Source: Ricordea florida
Lineage: Eukaryota > Cnidaria > Anthozoa > Corallimorpharia > Ricordeidae
Assembly (NCBI GenBank): GCA_949710005.1
Contig: OX453281.1
Location: 21,214,561 to 21,278,560, forward strand
DNA: 64,000 bases
Direction: 5' to 3'
Below the pieces are notes generated by a model. That model saw only the letters and a program-made list of their open reading frames with translations. It was not told the DNA's origin and did no database searches. A program made the position numbers and the translations under genes. The stretch's first letter is position 1, and each line of letters starts with the position of its first letter. Shown here one piece after another: positions 42,801 through 54,800 of this stretch.

Positions 42801-45800
42801 GTCAGTAAAGACTGGCCATGTTCACAGCTGATGCGTCAACAAATAAAAATCTTACGCGCGCATTTTTCATGAAGTAATCTCTATACATGGAAGTCCTGAT
42901 AGATGGTGAATTTTCTTCCCTATACTGTTTGTTATTCAGCTATGGATCTGTTTATCACAGTTGAGCCGAACAGGACTTCTTTCTTATGTTATACACCTGT
43001 TTAAAACATTTAGGGCTAACGCTCGAAACGTCAGCACCTCCCTTTTACGGTGGTATAACTTACTTAATCAACTCGTTTGATTTACCCAGTTTCTTGTGTT
43101 TCAATTTCCCACCGACGCAGCACCAGTTTCTTTAGAAACTATCCCCATAATGCCATCTTATCCTACTAGCGGGTACTGATAACAGGTCATAAACAGGCTA
43201 AACGAAAGTTTAACTCAAGAAAGAACCACTCGTATCCATTCTTATCCAAGCTAAGCATGCCCGTGGCGCATTACCTTTTGTTTCTAGCAATTATTTTTCT
43301 GACTCCCGTAAAAAGGGTAACAACTGTCTGAACTTGAAACATAGCTCACCTGATCCAACTGGGACAAACTTTCCGGTTGTCTTAAAGATATGTACGGATA
43401 TCATTTTGGAAACTCCCCGATCTGCTTTTCTATTTGCTCTGTGTTTGGATAAGGTCTGCGGTACGCAACACTTGGTGGTGTTTTGCCGCCAGCCGACTCC
43501 GAGTTCACGCCTGTGGTATGGGCAAACTGCATCCAGTTTCTGCGCTGAAGTTTCCTCCTCGCTGAAAACACCAACTGTTGCAAGGGTAAGTTCAGTCTCT
43601 GTAGTTACTCCAGAAAATGACCAGTGGGAACAATGATCCGTAATATCCTTAGGCAACTGCGTAAACTAATTATTTCAAGATTCTTTCGTTTATCTAACCT
43701 ATCATACGAGCAAGCCATTGCTGTTTTTCTCTCAAAAGAGCATGAAAATGCCATCGCATTGGTGGAGTATGACAGAAACACTAGCTAGCTTTACGGAAGC
43801 CGTGGGAAAATTTGCAAAATTGTGGAATATAATTAGCTACCACAGCAACTTGGACAAATAGTTCACTTCAAGAATCAACATTGTAATATAATTTCTAAAG
43901 AAAAGTCAAAACTAGAAACTTTAAATTGTTGATATACTGTGACTGGTTATCTTAATTTTTTTTTGATGGCAATAAATCATAAACTCCATCATCCACAATG
44001 ATAGTGCCAACAGTAATGGGAATGCAAACATCTCGTGAGGGACAGCTGTGATAAAACAGACAAAATCTATTAATGGCTTGGCCCCACAATATCTCATTGG
44101 AGAATTTAGGCATGCTAGAGAAATACCCAGTTATCATACCAGACATCGAGACCTGCTGCGCATTCCTCTAGCTAAAACTAGTAAATACCAAGGTAGCTTT
44201 CGCATAAATGGAGCACGCACATTTAACACACTTCCGCTTGCTATAAGAAAGAGCTTGACTCTTGTAGAGTTTAAAACTAAAGCGAAACGTTTTTTCAAGA
44301 CTTAGAATGAATTGGGAATACGACTTCAAATTTTGTCTTTATATGTAACCTGTAATGTAATTCTTATTTTTTTGTATTTTGTAATATTATGTTACACAGG
44401 ACTCTACTTAAACTAGCTATGCTAAATAGATGTTCCTGTTAAAATATTGAAATAAAATAAAAAAAAAATAAAAATGTTAGACCTTTATTCTATTTTATTC
44501 AACCAAAATAATGAATAGTCAAAACCAACAGTAGCAAAAGTCCGTGCGTGTTTTTAGGAGTTTATAATAGGACTAAAATATATAAATAAAATCCCAATAG
44601 CGTTGTCTGTCACGGCCTGTCACGCAATCTCTTGCTTGTTTGATTTCACGGTTGACTGTAATTTTTAGTGCTCTATCATAGAGCACGATTTAATTTCCCC
44701 AGAAAAAAGAATATATCAGGGGAAAGCCCATTTTGTGCTCACTTTAATATGGTAACTTTATTTCATTTGTGACAAAGGTAGTTGCGTAAATCAATTTTTC
44801 AACGTAGCTAGTTATTTCCCTAACGGGATGAAGTGATTTTTTAGAGGAATTTCTCAACATCGTCAATTGTTTTGATCTTGATAAAAATCAACAGATAAAA
44901 CTTGGAAAAGGTGTAAAATAAGCTGGGATCAAATGGATGTCCTTTGGCATAGAAATTTCGGCAAACAATTCGCTTCAAAATGGCCAATTTTTAAGCTGAA
45001 TGTTCTCGGTTCTGACCATGAAATCAATTATTGCCACTTTTTCTCGAAACGACAAACTATCAGGCAAATGAATCACATAATGATGAGTAAATCAATATGG
45101 ACTACTAACAGCCAAAGTTTGAGCGATTTTAAAATTTTTAAGTTTGCCGCTCAATGATCGACTTTTGTGGACACGCACTCTTAAGCCCTTCCAGTGTTCT
45201 CCCAACATCCCAAGTGGTTCATTACAGCGGCTAATTGCTTTTATAAACTAACTTTGAATAAAAACGGAAAATGTTTCTCTTTTCTATGGGTTTAGTGGCA
45301 CAATAACACATAGGTATTTGACCAATCAGCATGCGCGTAGTATCTGAATTATTGTACAGTATAAAGTAAAATAATTATTTATTTTGGGTCCCACATCTAT
45401 TAAACAGTACACCATATTGTCCCTTGGGTTTGTGAAGGTTTGCCTAAGGGTTTAAGTTTATAACTCAGATTTCTTGCATGACTTTTATCATGACACCTGG
45501 GGGCGTTTACATGGGATGGGTCGTGACTGTGTAGAAAATGATACAAAGTGATGCTTGCCAAAGAAATTTTCTTACATGAAATAAATTGAGAAACTGATCA
45601 GGCCCCCGAAGGGAAACCTGTGAAGATACCGTATGTAAGTTGGATATGTGACTTGAATATAACTGGGATAAGAAATCATCCAAGAATTCAATCTACGGTC
45701 ACTACTTGAGAATTAAACAAACTGGTTTGACTAGAGAACTTCTTTCTCCTCACATGATGAACATTCCGTTAGTGTTGTGTGTGATCAGCCCTTGTGTTTA

Positions 45801-48800
45801 TCTACTCTGATCGACCCCTGACCTTGAACATGATTCCAATATGGACTGGAGCCAATGAAATCACACAGAGAAAACACAGTTGTATGTGACTACAATGTAC
45901 AATAAAAATAGGAAGAAACAAGGCAAACGAGTCCAAAAATTCAATATGAACAATTCAATCGATGAGGTGCCCAGTTGGAAGTGCACTCTGTGCAAATTTC
46001 AGTACACTCAAAAACAGGGTAAAAGAGGATTGATTCGCGTGCCTGGCCATGTTATACTTTTGCTCCTAGTTCCATGCGGTAGGTTTGAAAAGGATTCTTT
46101 TCCCTGCCTCCTAAAACAAGCTTGAATTTTGCTTCTTGCCGTCGAGTCTGAACTCTGAAAAGGTGGGAGTCAGCTTGGAATTGCAAAATGGTAAAATTTG
46201 CCATACATGAATTGTAGATGCCTTGGTGGCCAGCACAGTGGTGTCACACTTGCCCTTCAATCTGATGTTTTGCGAGGGCTCAAGTTCAAACCTTGGAAGA
46301 TGATGTCTTATTCTGTTCTTGTGAATACATGAACATGTCTTGCGTGATGCAAGAAACATTGAAAAAACGTGCCAATTTGTGACTACAATGGAAAAAAGGA
46401 ATTCTCCCGAAACCTTGACTTTCTCGCCTTCAGCATCTCTCGTAACTTATGATCAGCAAGGAAAGTCACATGTATTAATGCCATCTTTCTTGTATTATTA
46501 ATTACTGATGCCAAGGGATGCAACTGTATTTACTGTTGTCCTGTGTTCTTTTGCAGGTTGGTGATCAGTATGCTCTAGAAAATGAGGATGATCTCAAAGA
46601 CAAGATGAATTTTGAGGAGGTTCCCACTTACAGACTTGAAACAGGTCTCTCAATTGATGTCATGTTTGTAGTGTATAGACCAAATGCATAAATGGAGGCC
46701 AAAAATGTATTCTTTTGTTTATATGCTAATTAAACTCAATAGCCTCGCTCTCAAGCAACATTTGTTTTGAATTTTGTCTGTGCACACGATGCTAGTGAGT
46801 CTAATTAGCACATAAACAAAAGAATAATTTTTTGGCCGCCATTTATGCATTTGGTATATAGTACGCTGATAAATGTGTTAAAGTGAGTAAATGTAATGTA
46901 ATGTTATGTGCATGGAAAGATGCAGTTAGAGTGTGTGTCTGGGTGTGGTAATTTATTCTGTGAAGCTCTCTCCCTTGTAAGTTTGTGTGGTGCAGGAAAA
47001 GTGTAAGAGAGTTAAACTGATTTTAACCTAAAATCATGGCAAACTACTTTACAATTTCTTTCTCTTTGTTTAATTTATTAGTGATAGCTATTAAGTTACA
47101 TTTGTACTAATTAGACTGCCTTGTGTTTTTCTTGAGGAATTCTTTGGACATTTGGCTAGATGCTCTTTAATTAATTTAATTGTATCTGAGTATTTACATG
47201 TAGGGTACTGTAATTGTGAAAGATTGAAGTCGAACAGGATCCCTGCGAGGGCGGAAAAAAATTTGGCAAGTGAAAGGGTGATTCTGTGAACGAAGTGATA
47301 TACCTGGCACGATTTAGGGAAAGGGTTTTGCTGTAGGGCTGCTCGTAGGGCCCTACAAGCCCTACAAGATGGTTGGCAGTACTTCAAGATACAGTTGCTA
47401 AAAGCATCATATAGTTACCTTCGAGCACAGTTAGGTTTCAACATCATTTGCTGATGGCTGGCAGTAGTTACAAATACACAAAAAACTGCAACCCTACACA
47501 TCGTTCACTTCCTACAAGTCCTACAAGCCCTACATGTCCTACAAGTCCTACATGTCCTACAAGCCCTACATGTCCTACAAGCCCTACATGTCCTACATGC
47601 CCTACATACCCTACAAGCCCTACGTGTCCTACAAGCCCTACATGTCCTACATGCCCTACATGCCCTACATACCCTACAACCCCTCCAAGCCCTACATGTC
47701 CTACATGCCCTACATACCCTACATGCCCTACAAGCCCTACATGCCCTACAAGCCCTACATGTCCTACAAGCCCCACAAGTCCTACAAGCCCCACAAGTCC
47801 TACAAGCCCCACAAGCCCTACAAGTCCTACAAGTCCTACAAGCCCCACAAGCCCTACAAGTCCTACAAGTCCTACAAGCCCCACAAGTCCTACAAGCCCT
47901 ACATGTCCTACCAGCCCTACATGCCCTACAAGCCCCACATGTCCTACAAGCCCCACAAGTCCTACAAGCCCTACATGTCTTACAACCCCTCCAAGCCCTA
48001 CATGTCCTACATGCCCTACAAGCCCTACATGCCCTACAAGCCCTACATGTCCTACAAGCCCCACAAGTCCTACAAGCCCCACAAGCCCTACAAGTCCTAC
48101 AAGTCCTACAAGCCCCACAAGTCCTACAAGCCCTACATGTCCTACCAGCCCTACATGCCCTACAAGCCCTACATGTCCTACAAGCCCTACATGTCCTACA
48201 AGCCCCACAAGTCCTACAAGCCCCACAAGCCCTACAAGTCCTACAAGTGCTACAAGCCCTACATGTCCTACCAGCCCTACATGCCCTACATGCCCTACAA
48301 GCCCTGCATGTCCTACATGTCCTACAAGCCCTACAAGTGCTACAAGCCCTACATGTCCTACAAGCCCTGCATGTCCTACATGTCCTACAAGCCCTACAAG
48401 TCCTACATGCCCTACAAGCCCTACAAGTACTACAAGTCCTACCAGCCCTACATGTCCAACAAACCCTACAAGCCCAGCAAGTCCTACATGCCAATGCGGT
48501 ACTCATGCAGCGCTTGAAGCTGCGACCATTTTGGTCACCATGGCGAGTGAAAATAAAATTTGTTCACTGCAGTTTAGAACTTTATTACAAAATATTATAA
48601 TTTTATTTGTTATTTTTATTACATTCTACAAATTAATCATAGTTATCTATAGACCTCAGCAAACAAATTCATCTGTGAAATTAGATTCAACAATGAACCA
48701 CATTAACAACAGGGAACAAAGTGTTAGCATTTTGTTTATAGTCAAGGTTCCTTGGCAGGTTTGTCTCAAAATCTATATCTATTCCACTAACAATAGTTAC

Positions 48801-51800
48801 ATGATAGTAAGTGGTACCGGTAGAAGCACAAAGACCATGAATGAAATTATACATCTCTAGCTCTCATTTTTCTATGGTAAAGTACCATTGCCAGTACTGG
48901 TCAGCAGTACTAGGGCTTAGCTTGCTTTGCATCTTGGATTGTTGCCAGGCGTCGACCATATTGTTACTGTTAATCGGTTGTTAGTTGCTTCCTAGCTCGA
49001 TTAAAGCCAATTGAATTGGTCATGTCTTGGTTCTTGCCTTATCTCCTTAACTGGCATGGTGGCAGCAGTTTGGATCAACCCAAGCCTCACTTTTTTACTG
49101 TGGAAAGTCACTTTTAAGCCTTGTAGGCAGGAGCCAAAACAGTGTATCCTTCGCTTTGAAAGCGCTTCCCAGAGTTTTAATCCTGTGTAATGGCTTCTTC
49201 TCATTGTACACCGAAACAATGGTGCCTGTCCAGGGTGCAAATTATCAATAGCTTTGAGAATTGGAAGCAAAATCTTCTTTACAGGTTACCACTGGACAGC
49301 AACTTCGCCCCCTTCCTAGCCGATGGTGTTCAGTGGTTGAAAAAGGCCAAAGCCCATCCACTTTGAGGTCTTGAAGCCGACGGCGATCCTGAACCTCTTG
49401 CTCAACACCTCACTGCTTGACAAAAAGTCACCTTTCTCGAACTGATGCTAGGTTCAGATTACGAATTATGCCCTATCATTTCCAGAGGCACTTTGGTGAA
49501 AAATTAAACATCACTCGAATTAATCTGGCGAACTATTCGCAAACACTCTGGTTTCCAGGCCACAGGTGCACAATTCATCAATTTCTCTGACATACACCTT
49601 GCAGCGGATGAGCGCCCTGACGATCTGTAGCAATGCCTTATGGCTTTTGTGGAAGATTCCTAAATACACGCTAACGGTTTAACCCATCATGGCAGACATC
49701 TTCCAGAGGAGTAACTAACTCCCTCCCAAGAAAACTTTGTCGTTCTTACTTGGTTGAGACTCATTCACCCCAGTCTCCCTTGTTTAGTCAAGCAACGCCT
49801 CGGCACAGAGTTGAGATCTCGCACCCTCACCTTGATTAAACCCGAGATCTCTCAGGCACTTAATTCTCTCCTCAAGGAAATCCGCGTGTCAGCATCAGTC
49901 AGTGTACCTTCCTCCCTGACAACGACAGGCACTTCATGGTAAAAGCGAGACAGATTGTTGGCATCCTAGACGATGAACAAGACACCAACTGCAACATCGA
50001 TCCTGATCCACCCTGTTCTGAAACCAATTTGCCTACCCCCTACGCTGTTGCCTACCATGTCCAGACCCATCAATCTCCTTGTATGGACGTCTTTCATGGC
50101 CACCGTGTTATACGTGTCACCATTGACAGCCGAGCAACTGGAAATATGATCCGTCACTATACTGCGAAACACCTGGGATGCCCCTTCATATCAAGTGCTC
50201 AGTCCATCCAGCAGGCTGATGGCTCTTCTCAACTTCAGGTAGTTGGGGAAATTCGAATAACCTTAATCCGTAACAACACAGACTTTACATTTGAGGGACT
50301 TGTTGTAGAGGACCTTGATGTCGAAGTGCTTGCCGGGACCCTTTTCATGGAGGCAAACAATGTTGCTGTGCAGCCTGCCAAAAGAGAGGTGTTACCCGGC
50401 AATGGCTCTACCTTCACATATGGTTCCAAGGCCCCACCCAGTCCCCTCACAACTGTTCGCAGAGCCTTTGTACTCCGTGCCCCTACTCCTTCCAAGACTG
50501 TTTGGCCTGGAGAATTCTTGGAAGTACAGTTCCCAGACGACGCTCCCCCTGATTCAGAGTACGCACTTGAGCCCCATACTGACGCACCTAGTTTACATAA
50601 TCTCACTCCCTCCCAGCTGTAGCCCCAACCCGGTGTCGTTTCCAGTGTTGTGTGGACTATACACATACCAAACCAGTCAACGGAGCCTCAAATACTCAAG
50701 CGCCATGAACACTTCTGCCAGGTCACCCCTGTCTTCGAACCAAAAGAGGAGCCACCAGCAAGTCCATCTCCTACTCAGCGCTCGTTACCACCCTCTCATG
50801 CCAGTCACTCCGCTTCCATCTAGGTAGACCCAGACAACCTCCTACCTGAGACTGTCAGAGCCAACTTCCGATCTCTGCTCAGTGAATATGACTCCATATT
50901 TGACCCTCAGTTCCCAGCTTACAATGGATCCCCAGGCCCATACCAAGCAATGATCAACATAGGTCCTGTTGAGCCCCTATAGCGGAAAGGCTGCCTCCCC
51001 CAATATGCCCACGATAAGCTTGTAGAGCTCCAAAAGAAGTTTGACCACCTAAAGCAACTAGGTGTCTTTCAACGCCCAGAGGATGTTGGTATCACTGTAG
51101 AATACCTGAACCCTTCTTTCCTTGTAAACAAACCCAAGGTTGGGTCTTGTCTTGTCACTGCCTTCGCTGTGTAGGTAGGTGCAGTAAGCCCCAACCATCC
51201 TTGCTGCCTGATGTTGACTCCACCCTGCAACGCATCGCCCCGTGGTCACATATCATCGTCACAGACGTGACAAGCGCCTTTTACCAAATACCTTTGGCTA
51301 AAACATCAGTGAAGTATTGCGGCGTTGCCACTCTGTCTAAGTCTACGTTCGTTTCGCTATGGGAATGCCTGGTTTGGAGACTGCCTGTGAGGAGGTTATG
51401 TGCCGTGTCCTGGGCCCACTGCTACAAGACAGATCCGTGGATAAAATCGCTGATGATCTCTACTGCGACAGCAACACACCCCAAGAGCTACTCCACAACT
51501 GGAAGAGGGTTCTACAAGCCCTATACATGGGCAACCTGCGTTTGTCTGCCCATAAGACCATCATCAGTCCCAAGGCTACCACAATTCTCGGCTGGATCTG
51601 GAATGCTGACTCCCTTTCTGCTAGTCCCCAACATCTTAACACCCTCGCCATGTACCCTGAGCCGAACACTGTTGCCTGATTGAGATCTTTCCTGTATCAT
51701 TCCACGGTGCTCAAGTTACCTCGCTCCACTGGATGCAGCAACAGCTGGTCGTCCTTCTCAGGAATCCAATCACTGGACTGATGATCTAATGGCCGCATTC

Positions 51801-54800
51801 TGTGGTGCTCAGAATGCTCTTTCTTCTGCACTCACAATCACGTTACCCAGACCTGAGGACCAGCTATGGATTGTAACCGATGGAGTAATCAGGGACCCTG
51901 GAATTGGTGCCACCCTCTACATGACGTATGGAGACAAGTTGCATCTTGCTGGCTTCTTCAGCACCAAGTTGCGGGGCTCCCAAACAATGTGGCTTCCATG
52001 TGAAGTAGAAGCCCTCTCCATTGCGGCTGCAATAAAGCACTTTAGCCTGTATCTTATTCACTCAGTTAAAAAGTCTTGCATTCTTACTGACAGTAAGCCT
52101 TGCGTTCAGGCATATGAGAAGCTCTGCCACGGGGGATTTCTGCCAGCCCTCATGTATCTACTTTTTTGTCTGTTGTGAGCCGCTACCAGGCTTCAGTCAG
52201 GCACATCTCTGTTGCTGCTATCCTTCCGTCAGACTTTGCAAACCGAAATGCCACTGCCTGTGAAAATGAGACTTGTTAGGTGCGCTCCTTCATTTCTCAA
52301 ACCAGTTACTCTGTTGTCCGAGCCGTTTCTGTCCTTCAAGGCAATGCTGGCCTTCCCTTTCCCAGCTGGCCCGCCAGGTTGGCTGTTCAGTCATGCAGTG
52401 CCCAGATCTTCGTCACACACACTCTCACCTCATCCACGGTACAAGACCTTCCAAGAAACTCAGAAACATAAAGGACATCAAACGTTATTTACAAGTTGCC
52501 TCAGTTGCAGATGATGGCCTCCTCGTTGTGCAGCATCACAAACCCTTGTCACCATCCAGAGAGTGCATTATTAATTGTTCCACGCCAAGCTATAGACGGC
52601 CTCTTGACTGCTCTTCACATACAACAGACGTGGTATGGGACAAAATATTCCCAATTAGTGAAAGATGTTAACAAGCCCAAGCAAATGGAACACTGTTTGA
52701 AAGTTTTATCCGACAGAGATTACGTTGATGACGTCTTGTCTTTCTTCCACAATGCCAATTTGCCAACCAATTGAGGAGGTTTTTGAGCTGCTGAAACCGT
52801 GACAGAAGGTTGTTTAACTTGAGTTAAGCTTAAATTTACTTGTGAGAAGCTGAAGTTGAAGCTGAACTTCATTTGTTAAGCAAAACAAAGCGATTTCTAC
52901 TTACCTAGTTTGAGAGTTCTCTCTGTCATTTTGGTGTATGGTGTCGTCCTAAATTACACACCTGAAAACTCACGGCGTTAAGCATGCACATTGGAAAGCG
53001 TTCCCTATAGCTTTCGAGAATGTGTTCCAGGTAGCTTCTAGAATGCATTGCCTTAACTGCAGCTTTGATAAAATGTGGAACGCAAAGCATTCCAGTTAGC
53101 ATTCCTTAAGCATCCAGTAACGTGTTCCCTGTTAGGTTACTTCTGTCCGGTACTGTATATAGCATACTTGCATTAAGTATAAACCCTCCCACTATGCCAT
53201 ATAGTGTCCTGCACCATTGTGATGGATGCGGGAGACTATATGGCATACTGACATGAAGTATATCCCCAACGACATGACCAAAAATGTCAACTTATTCAAA
53301 AGAAAGCCTGACGATGTGCGTCTACTTAAGAAGCGTCTACTTAATTTTCCTGCCACATTTGTTATATGGCTTGTAGGACATGTAGGGCTTGTAGGACAAG
53401 TAGGACTTGTAGGGCTTGTAGGACATGAAGGACTTGTTGGACTTATAGGGCTTCTATGGCTTGTAGAGCATGTAGGACTTGTAGGACTTGTAGGGCTTGT
53501 AGGACATGTAGCACTTGTAGGGCTTGTAGGGCATGTAGGACATGTAGGACATGTAGGGCTTGTAGGGCATGTAGGGCTTGTAGGACATGTAGGGCTTGTA
53601 GGGCATGTAGGGCTTGTAGGGCATGTAGGGCTTGTAGGGCATGTAGGACTTGTAGGGCTTATTAATTGTAGGGCATGTACAGTGTAGGACTTGTAGGGCT
53701 TGTAGGGCATGTAGGACTTGTAGGGCTTGTAGGACTTGTAGGGCTTGTAGGACTTGTAGGGCTTGTAGGACATGTAGGGCATGTAGGACATGTAGGACTT
53801 GTAGGACATGTAGGACTTGTAGGACTTGTAGGGCTTGTAGGGCTTGTAGGACATGTAGGACATGTAGGGCTTGTAGGGCTTGTAGGGCTTGTAGGGCTTG
53901 TAGGGCTTGTAGGGCATGTAGGACATGTAGGACATGTAGGGCTTGTAGGGCTTGTAGGACATGTTGGACATGTAGGACTTGTAGGGCTTGTAGGGCTTGT
54001 AGGGCTTGTAGGGCTTGTAGGACTTGTAGGGCATGTAGGGCTTGTAGGGCATGTAGGGCTTGTAGGACTTGTAGGGCTTGTAGGGCCTTTAGGACTTGAA
54101 GGACTTGTAGCACTTGTAGGACATGCAGGGCTTGTAGGGCTTGTAGGACTTGTAGGGCTTGTAGGACTTGTAGGACATGTTGGGCTTGTAGGACTTGTAG
54201 GACTTATAGGGCTTGTAGGACTTGTAGGGCTTGCAGGACTTTTGTGTATTTTTATTTACTGCCAGCCATCAGCAAATGACTTTTAACCTAACTGTGCAAA
54301 GGCATCTATATGATGCTTTTAGCAACTGTATTTTGAAGCACTGCCAACCATCTTGTAGGGCTTGTAGGGCCCTACGAGCAGCCCTACAGCAAAACACTGT
54401 CCCTAAATCGCGCCACATATGCGAAGTGAGTGGGACGCGGGGGAGCTCCCCTGTGCACTCCCTCGTCACCAGGCCGCCCTTGGCTCGTCCCGCTCGCCCT
54501 AGACTACACTCGGCTAGCTCGCTCTAAAACCAACCAGGAGCCTGTTCGCAGGCTTGTATACACTTAATGTATGGTTCCGAGGGAAACACTTAGTTTTGTT
54601 TGCCTGAGAGTCCTGATGTTTTGTGTGACAAAGTCGAGGGTAACATCAGGACTCGAATTGTTGAGTGAAAGTCTAGGTACATAACAATATACATTGCAGG
54701 GAGGAAGCTGTCTTGTGGTTTGAGCAATGTAATGTTTTGGAAGCAGATTTGACAATCTAGATATAACATTAGTTTATTTTGAATGTGATTATCATGCACA

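Larger units (their letters stand above)
47310..54420. mobile_element. Foldback-like composite: minisatellite-armed inverted repeat enclosing a retroelement
   Basis: Unique flanks at 47310-47490 (CTGTAGGGCTGCTCGTAGGG, ATGGTTGGCAGTACTTCAAG, TTTGCTGATGGCTGGCAGTA) recur inverted at 54245-54415. Inside them lie 9-bp minisatellites, also inverted relative to each other. The centre holds a decayed retroelement. The whole structure spans 7.1 kb and accounts for most of an 8.6-kb DNAAF5 intron. Long inverted arms built of tandem subrepeats recall Drosophila foldback elements; membership in any known class is inference. Confidence 0.7.

Noticed and set aside
43334..43636. Plus-strand open frame of 100 codons
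   Set aside because: Antisense shadow of the minus-strand exon that matches the uncharacterised family.
47448..48860. Long open frame of Pro-Thr-Ser/Cys repeats (and equally long frames on the other strand)
   Set aside because: Produced by the 9-bp minisatellite, which is open in several frames on both strands; no start context, domain or splice support.
48880..53360. LTRs flanking the decayed retroelement in the composite
   Set aside because: I compared both sides by eye and found no matching direct repeat; only a possible primer-site relic remains.
53192..54286. Open frames over the right minisatellite arm
   Set aside because: Same artefact as the left arm.
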